DNA from: a virus
Virus record (IMG/VR): IMGVR_UViG_3300025131_009312
Location: 1-61,871 of that record
DNA: 61,871 bases
Reading direction: 5' to 3' (one strand)
The first letter of the stretch is position 1. Each line of letters starts with the position of its first letter. This document shows, in pieces, positions 56,001 to 61,871 of this stretch. The translations under genes were made by a program, and so were the position numbers. Below the pieces are notes generated by a model. It was not told the origin of the DNA and searched no databases. It was given only the letters and a program-made list of their open reading frames with translations.

Positions 56001-56233
56001 TTAACATAATCTCCCAGCATCTCGGAGCACAAATTGCAGATGAAGTCGAGGGGTGGGTCGCCAATGGTGGGCCGCTCGGGGACGTTTTGGACGTAGTTTA
56101 CGCAGCGGGCGCTGCAGGTACGGGGCCCCTCGATGGCGATCAACATGGCCAGCCTGCCCCCCTGCAGATAGCAGCAGATCTCTATACAGGATTCCAGGAC
56201 CTGGGAGTTAACCCTCTGAGTGCTTGGCCATGA
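53072..56233 (+). CDS. Large virion-associated protein of unknown function
   Basis: GTG start at 53072 overlaps the previous stop (TAGTG). The 1053-residue protein begins 'MSIPVLNMKAYVDKTTLVLG' and is rich in Pro, Asn, Gly and Tyr. Near residues 925-955 there is a Pro/Ala-rich linker ('IPAEPGAIDPAPPADPPDV'), after which a small helical C-terminal domain follows ('LLSVVETVNIISQHLGAQI'). I see no enzymatic motif and recognise no family. It probably forms part of the tail or fibre complex. A 52-base gap separates it from the next gene. Confidence 0.65.
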   Translation: MSIPVLNMKAYVDKTTLVLGPQERLLGNFQIHPLIREDWSSKDWFCDAMNLGHTLTAYDPYYNETAGSYDPLPANELFYVATTGKRHSGPYNMFHTDPDVTIAHDADWGTLEQAHWIYPPSGWPFSLGTHQSVGANPASALEIWAQPQHTLNQPGVKSAFNVHPRNAAWNEGILGNPTGSMENFLSQEGYGTAWAGDPYFVSYTTRPGGLEPTDDRMAGATTSNESIFNHMVNNTDWIHDHTFIMPENQEVSSQASIGLTVQPVYNYFIDSDPDYESIIAQLPEPMIPNYYMVESSLQEGRDATSVYPANFTYMEGATENGSSYPLRFGFDATQGASQLGSLKALFEGDSSTGPSAPYDNRQGFYQLYASIMEDIIKGNSDMDLATATERANAQFRDIAVLTADLQYIRGGVDIIADNRGNNDTTDDMMAIDGYPFYNMVTISPALPPNFYDNSQYKISGFQHGTGLGAPGSQMGSIFDSLLKNLSAPLKPGDFDTLINTLQLIVCKSLSAASDLPPVLATGISGSTSTTFVRGDNEATTWPRVAAPVRTAGDANYNLPVAFELERLLSYMSPSYDQSVIDPAIPAWDSPASQKDEELARHLHVSWEMNNNIGNENKNFTILRNPAHVSTWHQNLWGTDPGMRLPALDNIVPPSMVRALLDQIAIRARPLGDVWNGTPSFSETFMYVVEKRAIPAGSTTADLSQPPVQKFYFGIPYGAPQDTIQYIDTQIKYGVRYQYDLKEVRVVVGSRYRYTAAESTLNLEDPGQGRALANALGFYKEEGPREAQLVPLEIKLREALFMNNNNTWPYPPYAEEDENVHSLSASIGTPGHMTLNSTGSTGFGWGQGHLIGYYCYSLPGNTTIFDLVGGPSNPANWGPYIFNILDPTLAANYGHPNDYMLSVDWSKLNIKIKPGAGMGGNETGGAIPAEPGAIDPAPPADPPDVSGEPPVSIPSWLPPATGVGVIDQQDLLSVVETVNIISQHLGAQIADEVEGWVANGGPLGDVLDVVYAAGAAGTGPLDGDQHGQPAPLQIAADLYTGFQDLGVNPLSAWP

Positions 56234-56285
56234 TAACATCTAATTGGCCATTTGGTCCACAACAACTGATAAGGAGTAGCAACAG
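56234..56285. other. Longest intergenic gap (52 bases) with ribosome-binding site
   Basis: The gap holds an AAGGAG ribosome-binding site at about 56271-56276 before ATG 56286. The 8-mer TTGGCCAT occurs near 56226 and again near 56248. I see no hairpin with a T-run and no sequence like the T4 late promoter TATAAATA. It may be a processing or regulatory spacer. Confidence 0.3.
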
Positions 56286-57761
56286 ATGACAGCGCCTAGC
56301 TCAAATGTTAACTGGTGGCTCGACTGTAGGGAAACTCTTCTTAACTCCAGTGGACAAGAAATTCAGAATACTTTCTATGTTCAAGTCCTTGGCGTGGCGC
56401 CCGATTTCATATTGTCAATCAAAGACTTCCGGGATCAAGTCAATCAGCAATTTCTAACCGTTATGGCCCCCGGACAGGCCGAGCTGGACTCCGCGCCCTC
56501 GGAGGATCATCCGCATGGCCTGACTATGAATCAGTATATATTGTCGATGAAAGTTTTGACGACCACAGGCGCCGGCCCAGGGACCTGGAGGCCAGTTGTC
56601 AATCAGACTCATGCTGGCCCCGAGGGTGTCCTTAATAGTATCTTCGGCACGAATCCCCAAACCGCGGATTTTGTTATTGAATATAGAATTCAACCAATCG
56701 GGGATGGCTATCAGGGTACTGATTATACTCTACAGGACATTTCTATTCAAACCGTTGATGGCATTCATGGAACGCAAACGCCAGCCAACGGCGCCACCCC
56801 GGGCCCCACGGGAATCCCCGGCGAGGGATCTACAGTGGATGCTGAGACCCCTTACGCTACTGTAACTTACCACAACGCTTCGAATACCGTCTTTTATGAA
56901 GTTCCGAGTACATCTACTCAAGCCATCATGCTGGACTCCCCGCCATTGCCTCCCAATTTGGTTATAGCGCCCTATCAAGGGGTTAATAACCGTTTAATGC
57001 TGATGCTTAATTCTAATACCGGAGAATACTTGGCGAGACCAGAAATCATAAAAGCCACCGACGCAGCCATGATTGCCGACCTCTATATGTATCAAAGCAA
57101 TATAGCGGTGTCTCCCAATGAGGTAGTAGATATGCTGGACGACCCGGCCAACCCTCTGAAGCTTCGATACAAAAATGATGATCCGCTGAAGAGGTATGAG
57201 ATTTTTAGAACAACGTCTCGCCCCCAGAAGTACTCAGACTTTGGTTCGACTGGTACACATGCAATTGCAGAGAGTAGAGTTTTTGTCGACAAAGAATCAT
57301 CCGCAGCATCGTTTATAGATAACGTTTCTCCAAATACTAAATATTATTATTGTGTCCGTGCTTTGGACGTACATAACAACTTTTCTAACCCGACTCATGT
57401 TTTCGAAGCAGAGTTGGTAGATAATGAGGGACAGGTATACTTAATATTAAAGACAATATCCCTTACAATTGAAAAGAGAAAGGTCTATAATAAAGCAGGG
57501 AAAAGATATTTATATTTAGAACCTGCGATACGAAATCTTCAAGTAGAAGAAAGTTATATTGAGGATCACTACGGAAATGCAACCATTGAGACCCTCCCGG
57601 GCCAAGATATTTTGGGCCTACCGAATGCGCCGACCGCTGGCCAAGCAATTGGACCGGATGTATGGAATAAAACTTTTAAGATTAGGCTGACGAGTAAGGA
57701 AAGTAACAAGAAGATAGATTTAAATATCACCTTTAAGAATACGGGAGTTGATTATCCGTAG
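56286..57761 (+). CDS. Virion protein with fibronectin-III-like domain
   Basis: The 491-residue protein has an N-terminal 'NVNWWLDCRETLLNSSGQEI' and a beta-rich body. At about residues 300-385 it carries an FN3-like domain: 'DPLKRYEIFRTTSRP' (strand B region), then 'PNTKYYYCVRALDVHNNFSN' (the Y-x-Y/F-x-V-R-A motif of strand F). FN3 modules in phage tails often act as spacers or sugar-binding modules. The final 100 residues form another sandwich with many charged residues. No catalytic motif. Confidence 0.68.
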   Translation: MTAPSSNVNWWLDCRETLLNSSGQEIQNTFYVQVLGVAPDFILSIKDFRDQVNQQFLTVMAPGQAELDSAPSEDHPHGLTMNQYILSMKVLTTTGAGPGTWRPVVNQTHAGPEGVLNSIFGTNPQTADFVIEYRIQPIGDGYQGTDYTLQDISIQTVDGIHGTQTPANGATPGPTGIPGEGSTVDAETPYATVTYHNASNTVFYEVPSTSTQAIMLDSPPLPPNLVIAPYQGVNNRLMLMLNSNTGEYLARPEIIKATDAAMIADLYMYQSNIAVSPNEVVDMLDDPANPLKLRYKNDDPLKRYEIFRTTSRPQKYSDFGSTGTHAIAESRVFVDKESSAASFIDNVSPNTKYYYCVRALDVHNNFSNPTHVFEAELVDNEGQVYLILKTISLTIEKRKVYNKAGKRYLYLEPAIRNLQVEESYIEDHYGNATIETLPGQDILGLPNAPTAGQAIGPDVWNKTFKIRLTSKESNKKIDLNITFKNTGVDYP

Positions 57762-57806
57762 GAATAATAGTTATTTATTTACTACTTATATAGAGAGGAA
57801 AAGGAT
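57762..57806. other. AT-rich intergenic gap with TATTTATT
   Basis: A 45-base AT-rich gap with TATTTATT near 57772 and a GAGAGGAAAAGG ribosome-binding region before ATG 57807. The same 8-mer occurs at 34338 in the gap before the gp25 gene. It resembles the reverse complement of the T4 late promoter (TATAAATA) but with a changed end, so I do not call a promoter. Confidence 0.2.
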
Positions 57807-58787
57807 ATGGGATTTTTAGATAATTCAGGCGACATCATTCTGGACGCTGTTTTGACAGATACAGGGAGGATGCGTCTAGCCAAAGCAGACGGCAGTTTTA
57901 AAATTTCGAAATTCGCTTTGGGCGATGATGAAATTGATTACGGCCTCTATGATAAGAATAACGCGAGTGGGTCCGCCTACTACGACATTACGGTTTTACA
58001 GACGCCTGTTCTGGAAGCTTTTACCAACAACACATCGTTATTAAAATCTAAACTGATGTCATTAAACCGTAATGATGTCCTATACTTACCCGTTGTAAAT
58101 CTGTTTACGACCGCTGGGAAGGGGTCCGCCAAGCACTCCTCGGGCACCTTTGTTGTGCCTGTAGACAAGACAACAGTGGATAACCTCAAAGGTGGAAACG
58201 ATGGCAACGGATCACTTGGAGCAGGGTTACTAAATGGATATCAGCCCAATACTGACATTTCCCATATTTCCTGCCACCAGGGGCTCAATACCAACGAGAT
58301 TAGCCCGAACGAGGTACTCGCCCGAGACTTGGTGGAGACCCAGTACATTGTGGAAGTAGATAATCGATTAGGTCGTATTTTCCCTCCACCTACTGCACCT
58401 CAGGCTACAAACACTAATTTAACCACAGACACCCAAATTGCATCGGCAACTCCTTCGTTCGTCGACGACGATAACATTGCCTCCTACATTTTCTCTTTCT
58501 CTAGGAACAGCGGATATGTAAGCAATCTCGGAGGAGACACAGAGTCTTCGATTTTGGGCCCTCGCGGAACAAGACTGCAATTTAGAATCGGCGCGAGCTT
58601 GGACACGCGCACCAGCACCTACCTGTTTACTCAGATAGGTAGTCTTTCTACAACTGCGCTGGCTAATGCAGCCGGCTCGGAATTAGCAGCAAGTCAGTGG
58701 AGATTTATAGATTCCACCGTTCGCGTAACTGGAGTCAACACTGGTTATCGATTAGACATTCCTGTTAGGTTTGCTAAATCACTATAA
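57807..58787 (+). CDS. Conserved-looking phage virion protein with 'LTDTGR / GDDEIDY' N-terminus
   Basis: The 326-residue protein starts 'MGFLDNSGDIILDAVLTDTG' with 'FALGDDEIDYGLYD', a module I associate with a family of large-phage virion proteins. The rest is beta-rich with Ser/Thr/Asn. It resembles the N-terminus of the protein at 49135. It is followed after 12 bases by a protein whose C-terminus is paralogous to the next one, so it belongs to a distal tail or fibre set. The name 'virion protein' is inference. Confidence 0.68.
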   Translation: MGFLDNSGDIILDAVLTDTGRMRLAKADGSFKISKFALGDDEIDYGLYDKNNASGSAYYDITVLQTPVLEAFTNNTSLLKSKLMSLNRNDVLYLPVVNLFTTAGKGSAKHSSGTFVVPVDKTTVDNLKGGNDGNGSLGAGLLNGYQPNTDISHISCHQGLNTNEISPNEVLARDLVETQYIVEVDNRLGRIFPPPTAPQATNTNLTTDTQIASATPSFVDDDNIASYIFSFSRNSGYVSNLGGDTESSILGPRGTRLQFRIGASLDTRTSTYLFTQIGSLSTTALANAAGSELAASQWRFIDSTVRVTGVNTGYRLDIPVRFAKSL

Positions 58788-58799
58788 GGATTATGATAC

Positions 58800-59897
58800 A
58801 TGGCTACTACATTTAAAATATTAACCCAAAAAGACGTTGTTTCTACACGAAACCTTCTTCACGAGTCCATTCCCATAACAGGAACAATAGTTTCCGGAAC
58901 ATACGATGAACCACCGGCAGGTGGCGGCTTGGGGAGCAGTAACATCAAAAATTATTCTCATGGACTTTTTCAGTCAGTTTATGACTATTCTGCTCTCAGT
59001 TCTTCTGCGAACCATATTTTTGACCTCACGGCCGGGTACTCTAATTCCTCGGCACTCTCTGCTTCTTCTAATACCCAAAATGCTAAAAAGATCAACATCT
59101 ATAACGAGATGGCCCAGGTCCTTGTGGGATTTGACGAAAACAACGATTTGCGTAGATTTGACGAAGATGGTGACTTTGTCAATACAGCCACGAAGATTGA
59201 TGATGCATATTTTATTAACTTGACTCGCCTTTTAACCAAGGACGAGGTGAAGAAAGGAAGCTTTACGTTGGAACTTGGGGTTTCCCATATCCATAATAAT
59301 GCCAATACGGCTAGCGTCCTTCTACAGGATAGCGATGGAAATACCTCTTACAAGGTAAACTCCCCCGCCGGCGAGTATGGCATTTTATATGCCACCAATG
59401 GCAGTGGGACAGAGTTAATCGATAATGGCACTCCATGGAAGGCCGGGTTACTTTACTATCAAGCCGGCATCGCTGTCGTAACCGCATCGCTTTTTGAATC
59501 TACTACCACCGGTGGAATGCTTTCTGGTTCCTGTAAAATGGACGAGGGCGGCAACGATATCGACCAGTCCCTTACGGGCTCCTCGATTTCTGGCAACTGT
59601 GATAACTTCCGAAATCGTATGCGCGATCTTTCGTTTAATAACACGACCGAACTTAATTCTACTGTATACTTCTGTCGGGCCAACCATAACGAGTTTAATT
59701 ACTCCGCCAACCCAACGTACTTGAGTGCCAGTAAACTGGTTGTGAAGAATAACTCATCAGATATTCCGGTTTCTTATGCTACCACTGTCGGGCTTTACTC
59801 GCCAGACAATGAGTTGCTTGCGGTTGCAAAGGTTTCAGAGCCTCTTAAGAAGGATCCTACTAACGAGTTTACACTACGAGTCCGACTAGATTACTAA
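58800..59897 (+). CDS. Virion protein, paralog A
   Basis: The 365-residue protein is beta-rich with a middle part 'VKKGSFTLELGV' and a C-terminal part from about residue 290 onward that ends 'VGLYSPDNELLAVAKVS' then 'EFTLRVRLDY'. The same design recurs in the next gene ('IKKGTVKLDIYY', 'VGIYDKNKNLIAVAKPA', 'DFTFKLKLDI'), so the two are paralogs sharing a C-terminal domain. The N-terminus ('MATTFKILTQKDVVSTRNLL') is different. Possibly a baseplate or whisker/fibre component. Confidence 0.68.
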   Translation: MATTFKILTQKDVVSTRNLLHESIPITGTIVSGTYDEPPAGGGLGSSNIKNYSHGLFQSVYDYSALSSSANHIFDLTAGYSNSSALSASSNTQNAKKINIYNEMAQVLVGFDENNDLRRFDEDGDFVNTATKIDDAYFINLTRLLTKDEVKKGSFTLELGVSHIHNNANTASVLLQDSDGNTSYKVNSPAGEYGILYATNGSGTELIDNGTPWKAGLLYYQAGIAVVTASLFESTTTGGMLSGSCKMDEGGNDIDQSLTGSSISGNCDNFRNRMRDLSFNNTTELNSTVYFCRANHNEFNYSANPTYLSASKLVVKNNSSDIPVSYATTVGLYSPDNELLAVAKVSEPLKKDPTNEFTLRVRLDY

Positions 59898-59909
59898 AGT
59901 GGGGGTCGT

Positions 59910-61193
59910 ATGGCTTATTATAGATTTACACGAAATGAAAAGTTCGTCAACACTTTAAAGCTCTATCCAGAACTAAAGTTTACAATCTATAATGGCTCTG
60001 CTTATTATAATGACATTCCGAACTTTGCCGGCTCCTTTACGGGTTCTATTGTTTCGCCTCAAGGTTCCCTAAGTCTATACGAACTCAACGTCGACCGTGC
60101 TGAGGTTCCAATCACAGACACTACACCCGTAGGTACAGATCAGATTGAGAATAACGGGCTGATCCGCCCTTGGATCGTCAAAGATGGTAGCCGGATGAAT
60201 TTCCGAACATCTACCTCTGAGGCGTTCGTCGGGACTGATATTGGCGAGGTAATCATGGGGTCTTATCCCTTGACAGCTTCTATTTCCAAAGAATATTACG
60301 GCACCACAACTACCCGATCCGAGGCCGCCCAAATTAATACGGATAATAATGGACTCCTAACCATCGATAGTGTCGGGTACGTGACCCATCTACGCGCTCT
60401 CAAAAACACTATTAATTATTACGAGTATTTATCTCCGCAGTTTCAATATTCTTCTACTCCTGATATGATCTCCGCAGGAATCCATAATAGAAATTTTGAC
60501 ACTAATGAATTGGGCCTTGTGTCAATACCTAGTATGTTCTATGGTAACCAAATTAAGAAGGGAACTGTTAAGCTAGACATTTATTATACTGGGTCTTTGG
60601 TCGCTACTGCCGAGGACACCCGAAGAAATGGCGAACTAATAGAAACCTACAATGCATACGCAGGCTTCACAGGATCCTGCGTGGGCCTCGTACTTTATAA
60701 CGAAGGCTTTTTAATCCTTACGGGTGCCTCAGATCTTAATGGACAAACTGAAGTGTATGTAACGGGCGAGTCTGCCGATAATCCTAAGTGGGTCTATTTT
60801 GCACAATCCATCTCCGGCTCGGTTACCGCTCCTAATACTACCTTTACAATGGCCATGAGTGGTACGACAAATACTCAGGTGATGACAATGTTTGCGACTG
60901 CTCCAAAGGGCCAGCTTAATCACTCTAATAACCCTTCCTATTTGAAGAGCGTAACAAAGAGAGATGTTTCAACAGGCTCCTATGGTTACATTGAGGGCGA
61001 AGAAATGCGTATTAAAAATATTGTCAGTTCGTCGTATAATACACCTACAGGATCTTTTGAGAAAATGACGTATATCTCCAAAGTGGGAATCTATGATAAG
61101 AATAAAAACCTTATTGCTGTCGCAAAGCCGGCTACTCCCATCAAGAAATCTATCAATAAAGATTTTACTTTTAAATTGAAGTTAGACATTTAA
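59910..61193 (+). CDS. Virion protein, paralog B
   Basis: The 427-residue protein starts 'MAYYRFTRNEKFVNTLKLYP' and has a beta-rich body. Its middle ('IKKGTVKLDI', 'GLVLYNEGFLILTGA') and C-terminus ('VGIYDKNKNLIAVAKPA', 'DFTFKLKLDI') correspond to those of the preceding protein, showing an old duplication. It is about 60 residues longer, mostly in its N-terminal half. A GTG start of the next gene follows its stop codon directly. No enzyme motif; probably a tail/fibre subunit. Confidence 0.68.
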   Translation: MAYYRFTRNEKFVNTLKLYPELKFTIYNGSAYYNDIPNFAGSFTGSIVSPQGSLSLYELNVDRAEVPITDTTPVGTDQIENNGLIRPWIVKDGSRMNFRTSTSEAFVGTDIGEVIMGSYPLTASISKEYYGTTTTRSEAAQINTDNNGLLTIDSVGYVTHLRALKNTINYYEYLSPQFQYSSTPDMISAGIHNRNFDTNELGLVSIPSMFYGNQIKKGTVKLDIYYTGSLVATAEDTRRNGELIETYNAYAGFTGSCVGLVLYNEGFLILTGASDLNGQTEVYVTGESADNPKWVYFAQSISGSVTAPNTTFTMAMSGTTNTQVMTMFATAPKGQLNHSNNPSYLKSVTKRDVSTGSYGYIEGEEMRIKNIVSSSYNTPTGSFEKMTYISKVGIYDKNKNLIAVAKPATPIKKSINKDFTFKLKLDI

Positions 61194-61727
61194 GTGATTT
61201 TAGGACTCGACATATCAACCAGCATCACTGGTTATACGGTACTGGATTACGAAGGTAATATTCTAGCATGCGATCATATCGACTTACGAAAAGAAAAAGA
61301 TTTCTTTAAGAAAATACAAATTGTAAAGTCTCGTCTGGAAGTAATAAACGATGAGTACGATATAGAGCAAGTGTATGTCGAACAGTCCCTGCAGTCGTTC
61401 CGCTCCGGATTTTCCTCGGCACAAACTTTGTCGCTCCTATCGAAAATTAATGGTATTATTTCGTGGTTATGTTATAATATGTTCTATGGTGAGCCAAAAT
61501 ATCTCGCTGCTACATCTGCCCGCAAACTCTGTGGTATCAGGGTCCCCAAAGGACAAAAGGCAAAAGCCGTTTCTTTGCAATTTGTTGTTGACAATGTGCC
61601 TGGTTTTGAGGTAGAATATACTAGACATGGAAATCCCAAGGCTGGTTATGCTGACCGGTCCGATAGCTATGTGATCGCAAAGGCAGGCTGGATCCGTGAA
61701 AGAGAAGAAGTTAAAGATACTGACTAA
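61194..61727 (+). CDS. RuvC-like (RNase H-fold) nuclease
   Basis: GTG start at 61194, directly after the previous stop. The 177-residue protein has 'ILGLDISTSITGYTVL' with catalytic D6, then 'VYVEQSLQSF' with E63, and a C-terminal 'YADRSDSYVIAKAG' with D154/D157. These are the metal-binding acidic residues of RuvC resolvases. A phage RuvC-like enzyme is expected to resolve branched DNA before packaging. It overlaps the primase gene by 32 bases, so this is the start of a DNA replication gene group. Confidence 0.85.
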   Translation: MILGLDISTSITGYTVLDYEGNILACDHIDLRKEKDFFKKIQIVKSRLEVINDEYDIEQVYVEQSLQSFRSGFSSAQTLSLLSKINGIISWLCYNMFYGEPKYLAATSARKLCGIRVPKGQKAKAVSLQFVVDNVPGFEVEYTRHGNPKAGYADRSDSYVIAKAGWIREREEVKDTD

Positions 61728-61871
61728 TGTGTTGGGGCCCGGCTACCGGACCAACAATGAGTATCTTTTTAAATGCCCCTACTGCGAACATCACAAGCGC
61801 AAATTCTCTGTAAATCTAGATAAGGGCTACTATAAATGCTGGGTGTGCGACACCCGTGGCAAGAATATCTA
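61696..61871 (+). CDS. DNA primase, N-terminal zinc finger (3' truncated by window edge)
   Basis: A frame open from GTG 61696 to the window end encodes 'KEKKLKILTNVLGPGYR' followed by a zinc ribbon: C27-P-Y-C30 and C48-W-V-C51 in 'FKCPYCEHHKRKF' and 'YYKCWVCDTRGKNI'. This matches the N-terminus of T4/cyanophage-type primases (gp61-like), where the ribbon contacts single-stranded DNA and the primer template. It starts 32 bases inside the RuvC-like gene. A GTG at 61729 in the same frame is an alternative but would lose the 'KEKKLKILTN' segment. Only about 58 residues are present. Confidence 0.85.
   Translation, partial: MKEKKLKILTNVLGPGYRTNNEYLFKCPYCEHHKRKFSVNLDKGYYKCWVCDTRGKNI

Noticed and set aside
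55784-56239. Minus-strand frame of 151 residues opposite the end of the 1053-residue protein
   Set aside because: It arises in a GC- and Pro-rich linker region, has no recognisable motif and would be the only minus-strand gene in the window.
1-61871. tRNA genes, CRISPR arrays, insertion sequences or integrase
   Set aside because: No short regularly spaced direct repeats, transposase or integrase motifs or cloverleaf-like sequences were noticed by eye, and almost all bases are coding; a tRNAscan run would be needed to exclude a hidden tRNA.

Overview
The window looks like part of the genome of a large tailed phage (Caudoviricetes), most likely a marine relative of the T4-like myoviruses. The support is a PhoH-family ATPase, a gp55-like late sigma factor, gp25-like and gp6-like baseplate wedge proteins next to each other, a RuvC-like nuclease and a T4/cyanophage-type primase zinc finger. 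Every gene I accept is on the + strand. Genes are tightly packed, often with ATGA, TAATG or longer overlaps, and no intergenic gap exceeds about 52 bases. I saw no tRNA, rRNA, insertion sequence, integrase or CRISPR array by eye.

Layout. (1) 1-1946: replication/host-interface genes: C-terminus of PhoH, a small unknown protein, a zincin-like metalloprotease and a RecB/Cas4-like PD-(D/E)XK nuclease. (2) 1955-24334: a glycan island of about 22 kb and 28 genes. It holds about ten glycosyltransferases or transferase-like proteins (GT4, GT4-GT2 fusion, two GT-A-like, exostosin-like, GT25, GT10, GT9-like, WavE-like, and one more with an R-x-D motif), five methyltransferases or methyltransferase-like proteins, two cupins, a mini GDPD-like phosphodiesterase, an NAD synthetase, and nucleotide-sugar genes. 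The nucleotide-sugar genes are an HldD-like epimerase, a split HldE (adenylyltransferase plus PfkB kinase), a KdsC-like HAD phosphatase, a second PfkB kinase, a nucleotidyltransferase fused to an RpiB-type sugar-phosphate isomerase, a UDP-glucose dehydrogenase, a GDP-mannose 3,5-epimerase-like protein and a GalE-like epimerase. (3) 24321-26243: a run of small genes ending in the gp55-like late sigma factor. (4) 26244-61193: a virion block of 13 genes. It contains an M15 peptidase, a spike-like protein, a 1777-residue unknown, gp25, gp6, a DNRLRE-like protein, a 3668-residue giant with two LamG-like domains, and seven further structural-looking proteins that include two paralogous sets. (5) 61194-61871: RuvC-like nuclease and the start of a DNA primase.

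How it may fit together (inference). The island encodes activities for isomerising, phosphorylating, dephosphorylating, nucleotidylating and epimerising a sugar, plus enzymes for uronate, galactose-type and mannose-derived nucleotide sugars. It then has many transferases and methyltransferases to assemble and cap a glycan. The glycan could decorate the virion or remodel the host surface; the sequence does not say which. The most novel points are this phage-borne pathway with its nucleotidyltransferase-RpiB fusion, and the very large proteins next to the baseplate genes.
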